Shown here piece by piece: positions 39,801-50,465 of a DNA stretch of 64,000 bases; position 1 is the stretch's first letter, and each line of letters opens with the position of its first letter. Source of the DNA: Acanthosepion lycidas. Lineage: Eukaryota > Mollusca > Cephalopoda > Sepiida > Sepiidae. The notes below the pieces were generated by a model that was given only the letters and a program-made list of their open reading frames with translations, searched no databases and was not told the DNA's origin. Location: the NCBI GenBank assembly GCA_963932145.1, contig OZ010611.1:56863292-56927291 (forward strand), given 5' to 3'. The position numbers and the translations under genes were made by a program.

Positions 39801-40198
39801 AATCTGGATTGAAATTATTTTTCATTCTAATTCATAGAAAGAGCGTAGCGTGCAATGGTGTCGTCTCATACAACTGTGAGTTAGTAGAAAAATTTGTGGG
39901 CACAAAATGGGTTATCAGTGTCTTATTCTCTTCTGTTTGTGCCTTGTCTTTACTTTTTCCTTCTATGTTTAACATTATGTAGAGGCAAGGCCCCCCTCTA
40001 AATCTGGATTGAAATTATTTTTCATTCTAATTCATAGAAATGGAGTAGCGTGCAATGGTATCGTCTCATACAACTTTGAGTTAGTAGAAAAATTTGTGGG
40101 CACAAAATGGGTGATCAGTGTCTTATTCTCTTCTGTTTGTGCCTTGTCTTTACCTTTTTCTTCTATATTTAACATTATGTAGAGGCATGGCCACCCTT
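36801..40198. repeat. Second, rearranged version of the 5-12 kb region
   Basis: Landmarks appear in the same order as at 5.4-12.2 kb but closer together: ggcttgaaatt with ggtgtagcg and gcagaaaattgg (37,201); tttaaccttttc with ccccctgtaaat (37,400); gtagggtgc with attttttggc (37,600); gataaatttgtgtgc (37,800); acagggcagg with tcatataaatgg (38,000); gtggaatgg (38,200); aaaatatttgatcag (38,400); aaaatatctgggc (38,600); gcaatgcccc (38,799); ggatggaaatt (38,999); and gaaagagcgtagcg (39,838). Several joins bring together units that are kilobases apart in the first version. Confidence 0.82.
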
Positions 40199-42151
40199 TA
40201 AATCTGGATTGAAATTATTTTTCATTCTAATTCATAGAAATGGAGTAGTGTGCAATGGTGTCGTCTCATACAACTGTGAGTTAGTAGAAAAATTTGTGGG
40301 CACAAAATGGGTGATCAGAGACTTATTCTGTTTTGTTTGAGCCTTGCCTTTACCTTTTTCTTCTATATTTAACATTATGCAGAGGCAAGGCCGCCCTATA
40401 AATCTAGATTGAAATTATTTTTCATTCTAATTCATAGAAATGGAGTAGCGTGCAATGGTGTCGTCTCATACAACTGTGAGTTAGTAGAAAAATTTGTGGG
40501 CACCAAATGGGTGATCAGTGGATTAATCTCTTCTGTTTGTGCCTTGTCTTTACCTTTTTCTTCTATATTTAACATTATGCAGAGGCAAGGCCGCCCTTTA
40601 AATCTGGATTGAAATTATTTTTCATTCTAATTCATAGAAATGGAGTAGCGTGCAATGGTATCATCTCATACAACTGTGAGTTAGTAGAAAAATTTGTGGG
40701 CACAAAATGGGTGATCAGTGTCTTATTCTCTTCTGTTTGTGCCTTGTCTTTACGTTTTTCATCTATATTTACCATTATGTTGAGGCTAGGCCCCCCTTTA
40801 AATCTAGATTGAAATTATTTTTCAGTCTAATTCATAGAAATGGAGTAGCGTGCAATGGTGTCATCTCATACAACTGTGATTTAGTAGAAAAATTTGTGGG
40901 CACAAAATGGGTGATCAGTGTCTTATTCTCTTCTGTTTGTGCCTTGTCTTAACCTTTTTCTTCTATATTTAACATTATGTAGAGGCAAGGCCTTCCTCTA
41001 TATCTGGAGTGAAATTATTTTTCTTTCTAATTCATAGAAATGGAGTAGCGTGCAATGGTTTCGTCTCATACAACTGTGAGTTAGTAGAAAAATTTGTGGG
41101 CACAAAATGGGTGATCAGTGTCTTATTCTCTTCTGTTTGTGCCTTGTCTTTACCTTTTTCTTCTATATTTAACATTATGCAGAGGCAAGTCCGCCCTTTA
41201 AATCTGGATTGAAATTATTTTTTATTCTAATTCATAGAAATGGAGTAGCGTGCAATGGTGTCGTCTCATACAACTGTGAGTTAGGAGAAAAATTTGTGGG
41301 CACAAAATGGGTGATCAGTGGATTAATCTCTTCTATTTGTGCCTTGTCTTTACCTTTTTGTTCTATATTTAACATTATGCAGAGGCAAGGCCGCCCTTTA
41401 AATCTGGATTGAAATTATTTTTCATTCTAATTCATAGAAATGGAGTAGCGTGCAATGGTGTCGTCTCATACAACTGTGAGTTAGTAGAAAAATTTGTGGG
41501 CACAAAATGGGTGATCAGTGACTTATTCTCTTCTGTTTGAGATTTGTCTTTACCATTTTCTTCTATATTTAACATTATGTAGAGGCAAGGACCCCCTCTA
41601 AATCTGGATCGAAATTATTTTTCATTCTAATTCATAGAAATGGAGTAACGTGCAATGGTGTCGTCTCATACAACTGTGAGTTAGTCGAAAAATTTGTGGG
41701 CACAAAATGGGTGATCAGTGTCTTATTCTCTTCTGTTTGTGCCTTATCTTTACCTTTTTCTTCTATATTTAACATTATGTAGAGGCAAGGGCCCCCTCTA
41801 AATCTGGATTGAAATTATTTTTCATTCTAATTCATAGAAATGGAGTAGCGTGCAATGGTTTCGTCTCATACAACTGTGAGTTAGTAGAAAAATTTGTCGG
41901 CACAAAATGGGTGATCAGTGTCTTATTCTCTTCTATTTGTGCCTTGTCTTTACGTTTTTCTTCTATATTTAACATTATGTAGAGCCAAGGGCCCCTATAA
42001 ATCTGGATTGAAATTATTTTTCATTCTAATTCATAGAAATGGAGTAGCGTGCAATGGTGTCGTCTCATACAACTGTGATTAGTAGAAAAATTTGTGGGCA
42101 AAAAATGGGTGATCAGTGTCTTATTCTCTTCTGTTTGAGCCTTGTCTTTAT
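40199..42151. repeat. Second, shortened version of the 16-22 kb region
   Basis: This holds the gccgcc junctions with gtggattaatctc (40,399 and 41,199 units), ttcatctatatttaccatt with gttgaggctagg, aatctagattg with tttcagtctaattc (40,799), the private ggccttcctctatatctgga (40,989-41,008), ctggatcgaaatt (41,599), and then tctatttgtgcc with agccaagg and gtgattag (41,799-42,197). The order matches 16.4-21.8 kb, but only about a third of the monomers are present. Confidence 0.84.
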
Positions 42152-43790
42152 CTTTTTCTTCTATATTTAACATTATGTAGAGGCAAGGCCCCCCTCTAAA
42201 ACTGGATTGAAATTCTTTTTCATTCAAATTCATAGAAATGGAGTAGCATGCATGGGTGTCGTCTCATACAACTGTGAGTTAGTAGAAAAATTTGTGGGCA
42301 CAAAATGGTTGATCAGTGACTTATTCTCTTCTGTTTGTGTCTTGACTTAACCTTTTTCTTCTATATTTAACATTATGTAGAGGCAAGGCCCCCCTCTAAA
42401 TATGGATTGAAATTATTTTTCATTCTGATTCATAGAAATGGTGTAGCGTGCAATGGTTTCGTCTCATACAACTGTGAGTTAGTAGAAAAATTTGTGGGCA
42501 CAAAATGGGAGATCAGTGTCTTATTCTCTTTTGTTTGTGCCTTGTCTTTACCTTTTTAGTCTATATTTAACATTATGTAGAGGCAAGGACCCCCTCTAAA
42601 TCTGGATTGAAATTATTTTTCATTCTAATTCATAGAAATGGAGTAACGTGCAATGGTGTCGTCTCATACAACTGTGAGTTAGCAGAAAAATTTGTTGGCA
42701 CAAAATGGGTGATCAGTGTCTTATTCTCTTCTGTTTGTGCCTTGTCTTTACCTTTTTCTTCTATATTTAACATTATGTAGAGGCTAGGCCACCCTCTAAA
42801 TCTGGATTGAAATTATTTTTCATTCTAATTCATAGAAATGGAGTAGCGTGCAATGGTGTCGTCTCATACAACTGTCAGATAGTAGAAAAATTTGTGGGCA
42901 CAAAATGGGTGATCAGTGTCTTATTCTCTTCTGTTTGAGCCTTGTCTTTAGCTTTTTCTTCTATATTTAACATTATGTAGAGGCAAGGCCCCCCTCTAAA
43001 ACTGGATTGAAATTCTTTTTCATTCAAATTCATAGAAATGGAGTAGCATGCATGGGTGTCGTCTCATACAACTGTGAGTTAGTAGAAAAATTTGTGGGCA
43101 CAAAATGGTTGATCAGTGACTTATTCTCTTCTGTTTGTGTCTTGACTTTACCTTTTTCTTCTATATTTAACATTATGTAGAGGCAAGGCCCCCCTCTAAA
43201 TATGGATTGAAATTATTTTTCATTCTGATTCATAGAAATGGTGTAGCGTGCAATGGTTTCGTCTCATACAACTGTGAGTTAGTAGAAAAATTTGTGGGCA
43301 CAAAATGGGAGATCAGTGTCTTATTCTCTTTTGTTTGTGCCTTGTCTTTACCTTTTTAGTCTATATTTAACATTATGTAGAGGCAAGGACCCCCTCTAAA
43401 TCTGGATTGAAATTATTTTTCATTCTAATTCATAGAAATGGAGTAACGTGCAATGGTGTCGTCTCATACAACTGTGAGTTAGCAGAAAAATTTGTTGGCA
43501 CAAAATGGGTGATCAGTGTCTTATTCTCTTCTGTTTGTGCCTTGTCTTTACCTTTTTCTTCTATATTTAACATTATGTAGAGGCTAGGCCACCCTCTAAA
43601 TCTGGATTGAAATTATTTTTCATTCTAATTCATAGAAATGGAGTAGCGTGCAATGGTGTCGTCTCATACAACTGTCAGATAGTAGAAAAATTTGTGGGCA
43701 CAAAATGGGTGATCAGTGTCTTATTCTCTTCTGTTTGAGCCTTGTCTTTAGCTTTTTCTTCTATATTTAACATTATGTAGAGGCAAGGCC
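42152..43790. repeat. 800-bp four-monomer tandem duplication
   Basis: The copies 42,152-42,951 and 42,952 to about 43,790 match at an offset of exactly 800 bp. Shared marks are ctaaaactgg with attctttttcattcaaattc, gcatgcatgggtg, aatggttgatcag, gtgtcttgact, aatatggattg with cattctgattc, gggagatcag, tttttagtctat, gttagcag with tttgttggc, ggctaggccaccc and actgtcagatag. I noticed one substitution (cttgacttaacc near 42,349 versus cttgactttacc). The edges are tttatc/tttagc on the left and ggccgccc/ggcccccc on the right. Confidence 0.94.
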
Positions 43791-46700
43791 GCCCTCTAAA
43801 TCTGGATTGAAATTATTTTTCATTCTAATTCATAGAAATGGAGTAGCGTGCAATGGTGTCGTCTCATACAACTGTGAGTTAGTAGAAAAATTTGTGGGCA
43901 CAAAATGGGTGATCAGTGTCTTAGTCTCTTTTGTTTGTGCCTTGTCTTTACCTTTTCTTCTATATTTAACATTATGTAGAGGCAAGGCCCCCCTCTAAAT
44001 CTGGATTGAAATTATTTTTCATTCTAATTCATAGAAATGGAGTAGCGTGCAATGGTGTCGTCTCATGCAACTGTGAGTTAGTAGAAAAATTTGTGGGCAC
44101 AAAATGGGTGATCAGTGTCTTATTCTCTTCTGTTTGAGCCTTGTCTTTAGCTTATTCTTCTATATTTAACATTATGTAGAGTCAAGGCCCCCCCCTAAAT
44201 CTGGATTGAAATTATTTTTCATTCTTATTCATAGAATTGGAGAAGCGTGCAATGGTTGTCGTCTCATACAACTGTGAGTTAGTAGAAACATTGGTGGGCA
44301 CAAAATGGGTGATCAGTGTCTTATTCTCTTCTGTTTGTGCCTTGTCTTTAGCTTTTTCTTCTATATTTAACATTATGTAGAGTTAAGGCACCCCTCTAAA
44401 TCTGGATTGAAATTATATTTCATTCTAAATCTTAGAAATGGAGTCGCGTGCAATGGTTTCGTCTCATACAACTGTGAGTTAGTAGAAAAATTTGTGAGCA
44501 CAAAATGTGTGATCAGTGTCTTATTCTCTTCTGTTTGTGACTTGTCTTTACCTTTTTCTTCTATATTTAACATTATGTAGAGGCAAGGCCCCCCTTTAAT
44601 CTGGATTGAAATTATTTTTCAGTCTAATTCATAGAAATGGAGTAACGTGCAATGGTGTCGTCTCATACAACTGTGAGTTAGCAGAAAAATTTGTGGGCAC
44701 AAAATGGGTGATCAGTGTCTTTTTCTCTTCTGTTTGAGCCTTGTCTTTACCTTTTCTTCTATATTTAACATTATGTAGAGGCAAGGCCCCCCTCTAAATC
44801 TGGATTGAAATTATTTTTCATTCTAATTCATAGAAATGGAGTAACGTGCAATGGGGCGTCTCATACAACTGTGAGTTAGCAGAAAAATTTGTAGGCACAA
44901 AATGGGTGATCAGTGTCTTATTCTCTTCTGTTTGTGCCTTATCTTTACCTTTTTCTTCTATATTTAACATTATGTAGAAGCAATGACTCCCTCTAAATCT
45001 GGATTGAAATTATTTTTCATTCTAATTCATAGAAATGGAGTAATGTGCAATGGTGTCGTCTCATACAACTGTGAGTTAGCAGAAAAATTTGTGGGCACAA
45101 AATGGGTGATCAATGTCTTATTCTCTTCTGTTTGCGCCTTGTCTTTACATTTTCTTCTATATTTAACATTATGTAGAGGCAAGCCCCCCCTCTAAATCTG
45201 GATTGAAATTATTTTTCATTCTAATTCATAGAAATGGAGTAACGTGCAATGGGGCGTCTCATACAACTGTGAGTTAGTAGAAAAATTTGTAGGCACAAAA
45301 TGGGTGATCAGTGTCTTATTCTCTTCTGTTTGTGCCTTATCTTTACCTTTTTCTTCTATATTTAACATTATGTAGAGGCAAGGGCCCCCTCTAAATCTGA
45401 ATTGAAATTATTTTTCATTCTAATTCATAGAAATGGAGTAGCGTGCATTGGTTTCGTCTCATACAACTGAGAGTTAGTAGAAAAATTTGTGGGCACAAAA
45501 TGGGTGATCAGTGTCTTATTCTCTTTTGTTTGTGCCTTGTCTTTACCTTTTTAGTCTGTATTTAACATTATGTAGAGGCAATGATCCCCTCTAAATCTGG
45601 TATGAAATTATTTTTCATTCTAAATCATAGAAATGGAGTAGCGTGCAATGGTGTCGTCTCATACAACTGTGAGTCAGTAGAAAAATTTGTGGGCACAAAA
45701 TGGGTGATCAGTGTCTTAGTCTCTTCTGTTTGTGCCTTGTCTTTACCTTTTTAGTCTATATTTAACATTATGTAGAGGCAATGACACCCTCTAAATCTGG
45801 ATTGAAATTATTTTTCATTCTAATTCATAGAAATGGAGTAGCGTGCAATGGTGTCGTCTCATACAACTGTGAGATAGTAGAGAAATTTGTGGGCACAAAA
45901 TGGGTGATCAGTGTCTTATTCTCTTCTATTTGTCCTTGTCTTTACGTTTTTCTTCTATATTTAACATTATGTAGAGGCAAGGCCCCCCTCTAAATCTGTA
46001 TTGAAATTATTTTTCATTCTAATTCATAGAAATAGAGTAGCGTGCAATGGTGTCGTCTCATACAACTGTGAGTTAGTAGAAAAATTTGTGGGCACAAAAT
46101 GGGTGATCAGTGACTTATTCTCTTCTGTTTGAGCATTGTCTTTAGCTTTTACTTCTATATTTAAAATTAGGTTGAGGCAAGGCCCCCCTCAAAATCTGGA
46201 TTGAAATTATTTTTCATTCTAATTCATAGAAATGGAGTAGCGTGCAATGGTTTCGTCTCATACAACTGAGAGTTAGTAGAAAAATTTGTGGGCACAAAAT
46301 GGGTGATCAGTGTCTTATTCTCTTTTGTTTGTGCCTTGTCTTTACCTTTTTAGTCTATATTTAACATTATGTAGAGGCAATGACACCCTCTAAATCTGGA
46401 TTGAAATTATTTTTCATTCTAATTCATAGAAATGGAGTAACGTGCAATGGTGTTGTCTCATACAACTGTGAGTTATTAGAAAAATTTGTGGTCACAAAAT
46501 GGGTGATCAGTGACTTATTCTTTTCTGTTTGTGCCTTGTCTTACCTTTTTCTTCTATATTTAACATTATGTAGAGGCAAGGCCCCCCTCTAAATCTGTAT
46601 TGAAATTATTTTTCATTCTAATTCATAGAAATAGAGTAGCGTGCAATGGTGTCGTCTCATACAACTGTGAGTTAGTAGAAAAATTTGTGGGCACAAAATG

Positions 46701-47406
46701 GGTGATCAGTGACTTATTCTCTTCTGTTTGAGCCTTGTCTTTAGCTTTTACTTCTATATTTAAAATTAGGTTGAGGGAAGGCCCCCCTCAAAATCTGGAT
46801 TGAAATTATTTTTCATTCTAATTCATAGAATTGGAGTAGCGTGCAATGGTGTCATCTCATACAACTGTGAGTTAGTAGAAAAATTTGTTGGCACAAAATG
46901 GGTGATCAGTGTCTTATCCTCTTCTGTTTGTGCCTTGTCTTCACCTTTTTCTTCTATATTTAACATTATGTAGAGGCAAGGACCCCCTCTAAATCTGGAT
47001 TGAAATTATTTTTCATGCTCATTCATAGAAATGGAGTAGCGTGCAATGGTGTCGTCTCATACAACTGTGAGTTAGTAGAAAAATTTGTGGGCACAAAATG
47101 GGTTATCGGTGACTTATTCTTTTCTGTTTGAGCCTTGTCTTTAGCTTTTACTTCTATATTTAAAATTAGGTTGAGGCAAGGCCCCCCTCTAAATCTGGAT
47201 TGAAATTATTTTTGATTCTAATTCATAGAAATGGAGTAGCGTGCAATGGTTTCGTCTCATACAACTGTGAGTTAGTAGAAAAAAATTGTGGTCACAAAAT
47301 GGGTGATCAGTGTCTTATTCTCTTCTGTTTGTGCCTTGTCTATAACGTTTCTTCAATATTTAACATTATGTAGAGGCAAGGCCCCCCCTCTAAATCTGGA
47401 TTGAAA
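43791..47406. repeat. Array segment matching about 22.8-27 kb, plus aaaattagg units
   Basis: Ordered landmarks are ggccgccc with gtcttagtctc (43,797, as at 22,833), agtcaaggccccccc with gaattggagaagcg (44,196, as at 23,232), gttaaggcacccc (44,397), aatggggcgtc (44,851 and 45,250), and gcattggtttcg with actgagagttag (45,392, as at 26,824). From 45,991 a three-monomer unit (aatctgtattg with aaatagagtag, then cttttacttc and aaaattaggttgagg) is repeated at an offset of 599 bp (45,991/46,590). Close relatives of the aaaattag unit are at 32,780 and 34,975. Confidence 0.84.
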
Positions 47407-49048
47407 TTATTTTTCATTCTAATTCATAGAAATGGAGTAGCATGCAATGGTGTTGTCTCATACAACTGTGAGTTAGTAGAAAAATTTGTGGGCACAAAAT
47501 GGGTGATCAGTGTCTTATTCTCTTCTATATGTGCCTTGTCTTTAACCTTTTCTTCAATATTTAACATTATGTAGAGGCAAGGCCCCCCTCTAAATCTGGA
47601 TTGAAATTATTTATCATTCTAATTCATAGAAATGGAGTAGCGTGCAATGGTTTCGTCTCATAAAATTGTGAGTTAGTAGAAAAATTTGTGGGCACAAAAT
47701 GGGTGATCAGTGTCTTATTCTCTTCTGTTTGAGCCTTGTCTAGCTTTTTCATCTACTTTTAACATTATGTAGAGGCAAGGCCCCCCTCTAAATCTGGATT
47801 GAAATTATTTTTCATTCTCATTCATAGAAATGGTGTAGCGTGCAATGGTGTCATCTCATACAACTGTGTGTTAGTAGAAAAATTTGTGGGCACGAAATGG
47901 GTGATCAGAGACTTATTCTCTTCTGTTTGAGCCTTGTCTTTACCTTTTTCTTCTATATTTAACATTATGTAGAGGCAAGGCCCCCCTCTAAATCTGGATT
48001 GAAATTATTTTTCATTCTAATTCATAGAAATGGAGTAGCGTGCAATGGTGTCGTCTCATACAACTGTGAGTTAGTAGAAAAAATTGTGGTCACAAAATGG
48101 GTGATCAGTGTCTTTTTCTCTTCTGTTTGTGCCTTGTCTTTACCTTTTTCTTCTATATTTAACATTATGTCGAGGCAAGGCCCCCCTCTAAATCTGGATT
48201 GAATTTATTTTTCATTCTAATTCATAGAAATGGAGTAGCATGCAATGGTGTTGTCTCATACAACTGTGAGTTAGTAGAAAAATTTGTGGGCACAAAATGG
48301 GTGATCAGTGTCTTATTCTCTTCTATATGTGCCTTGTCTTTAACCTTTTCTTCAATATTTAACATTATGTAGAGTCAAGGCCCCCCTCTAAATCTGGATT
48401 GAAATTATTTATCATTCTAATTCATAGAAATGGAGTAGCGTGCAATGGTTTCGTCTCATAAAATTGTGAGTTAGTAGAAAAATTTGTGGGCACAAAATGG
48501 GTGATCAGTGTCTTATTCTCTTCTGTTTGAGCCTTGTCTAGCTTTTTCATCTACTTTTAACATTATGTAGAGGCAAGGCCCCCCTCTAAATCTGGATTGA
48601 AATTATTTTTCATTCTCATTCATAGAAATGGTGTAGCGTGCAATGGTGTCATCTCATACAACTGTGTGTTAGTAGAAAAATTTGTGGGCACGAAATGGGT
48701 GATCAGAGACTTATTCTCTTCTGTTTGAGCCTTGTCTTTACCTTTTTCTTCTATATTTAACATTATGTAGAGGCAAGGCCCCCCTCTAAATCTGGATTGA
48801 AATTATTTTTCATTCTAATTCATAGAAATGGAGTAGCGTGCAATGGTGTCGTCTCATACAACTGTGAGTTAGTAGAAAAAATTGTGGTCACAAAATGGGT
48901 GATCAGTGTCTTTTTCTCTTCTGTTTGTGCCTTGTCTTTACCTTTTTCTTCTATATTTAACATTATGTAGAGGCAAGGCCCCCCTCTAAATCTGGATTGA
49001 ATTTATTTTTCATTCTAATTCATAGAAATGGAGTAGCATGCAATGGTG
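47407..49048. repeat. 798-bp four-monomer tandem duplication (module J)
   Basis: 47,407 to about 48,250 recurs at an offset of 798 bp. Shared marks are ggtgttgtc with tctatatgtgcc and tttcttcaatatt, tttatcattc with ataaaattgtg, gtctagctttttcatctac, attctcattcatag with gcacgaaatgg and gatcagagac, and aaaaaattgtggtcac with gtctttttctc. One change noticed is the gtcgagg junction (about 48,170) versus gtagagg. The 198-bp unit following at 49,334 keeps the 798-bp step, so a degraded third unit follows. Confidence 0.91.
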
Positions 49049-50465
49049 TCATCTCATACAACTGTGAGTTAGTAGAAAAATTTGTGGGCACAAAATGGGT
49101 GATCAGTGACTTATTCTCTTCTGTTTGTGCCTTGTCTTTACCTTTTTCTTCTATATTTAACATTATGTAGAGGCAAGGCCCCCCTCTGAATCTGGATTGA
49201 ATTTATTTTTCATTCTAATTCATAGAAATGGAGTAGCATGCAATGGTATCATCTCATACACCTGTGAGTTAGTAGAAAAATTTGTGGGCACAAAATGGGT
49301 GATCAGTGTCTTATTCTCTTCTGTTTGAGCCTTGTCTAGCTTTTTCATCTACTTTTAACATTATGTAGAGGCAAGGCCCCCCTCTAAATCTGGATTGAAA
49401 TTATTTTTCATTCTCATTCATAGAAATGGTGTAGCGTGCAATGGTCTCATCTCATACAACTGTGAGTTAGTAGAAAAATTTGTGGGCACGAAATGGGTGA
49501 TCAGAGACTTATTCTCTTCTGTTTGAGCCTTGTCTTTACCTTTTTCTTCTATATTTAACATTATGTAGAGGCAAGGCCCCCCTCTAAATCTGGATTGAAA
49601 TTATTTTTCATTCTAATTCATAGAAATGGAGTAGCGTGCAATGGTTTCGTCTCATACATCTGTGAGTTAGTAGAAAAAATTGTTGTCACAAAATGGGTGA
49701 TCAGTGTCTTTTTCTCTTCTGTTTGTGCCTTGTCTTTAACCTTTTCTTCAATATTTAACATTATGTAGAGGCAAGGCCCCCCTCTAAATCTGGATTGAAA
49801 TTATTTTTCATTCTCATTCATAGAAATGGAGTAGCGTGCAATGGTGTCGTCTCATACAACTGTGAGTTAGTAGAAAAATTTGTGGGCACAAAATGGGTGA
49901 TCTGTGTCTTATTCTCTTCTGTTTGAGCCTTGTCTTTAGCTTTTTCCTCTATATTTAACATTATGTAGAGGCAAGGCCCCCCTCTAAATCTGGATTGAAA
50001 TTATTTTTCATTCTAATTCATAGAAATGGAGTAGCGTGCAATGGTTTCGTCTCATACAACTGTGAGTTAGTAGAAAAATTTGTGGGCACAAAATGGGTGA
50101 TCAATGTCTTATTCTCTTCTGTTTGTGCCTTGTCTTTACCTTTTTCTTCTATATTTAACATTATGTAGAGGCAAGGCCCCCCTCTGAATCTGGATTGAAT
50201 TTATTTTTCATTCTAATTCATAGAAATAGAGTAGCGTGCAATGGTGTCGTCTCATACAACTATGAGTTAGTAGAAAAATTTGTGGGCACAAAATGGGTGA
50301 TCAGTGTCTTATTCTCTTCTGTTTGAGCCTTGTCTTTAGCTTTTTCTTCTATATTGAAAATTATGTAGAGGCAAGGCCCCCCTCTAAATCTGGATTGAAA
50401 TTATTTTCCTCCTAATTCATAGAAATGGAGTAGTGTGCAATGGTGTCGTCTCATACAACTGTGAG
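49049..50465. repeat. Array segment matching about 28.4-29.8 kb
   Basis: This holds ctgaatctggattgaattt with acacctgtgagttag (49,187), the 198-bp tail (49,334), gcacgaaatgg with gatcagagac, acatctgtgag with attgttgtcac, then aaatagagtag, aactatgag, tattgaaaatt (about 50,350) and attattttcctcctaattc (50,385). The order is that of 28,420-29,815, at an offset of about 20.76 kb. Confidence 0.86.
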
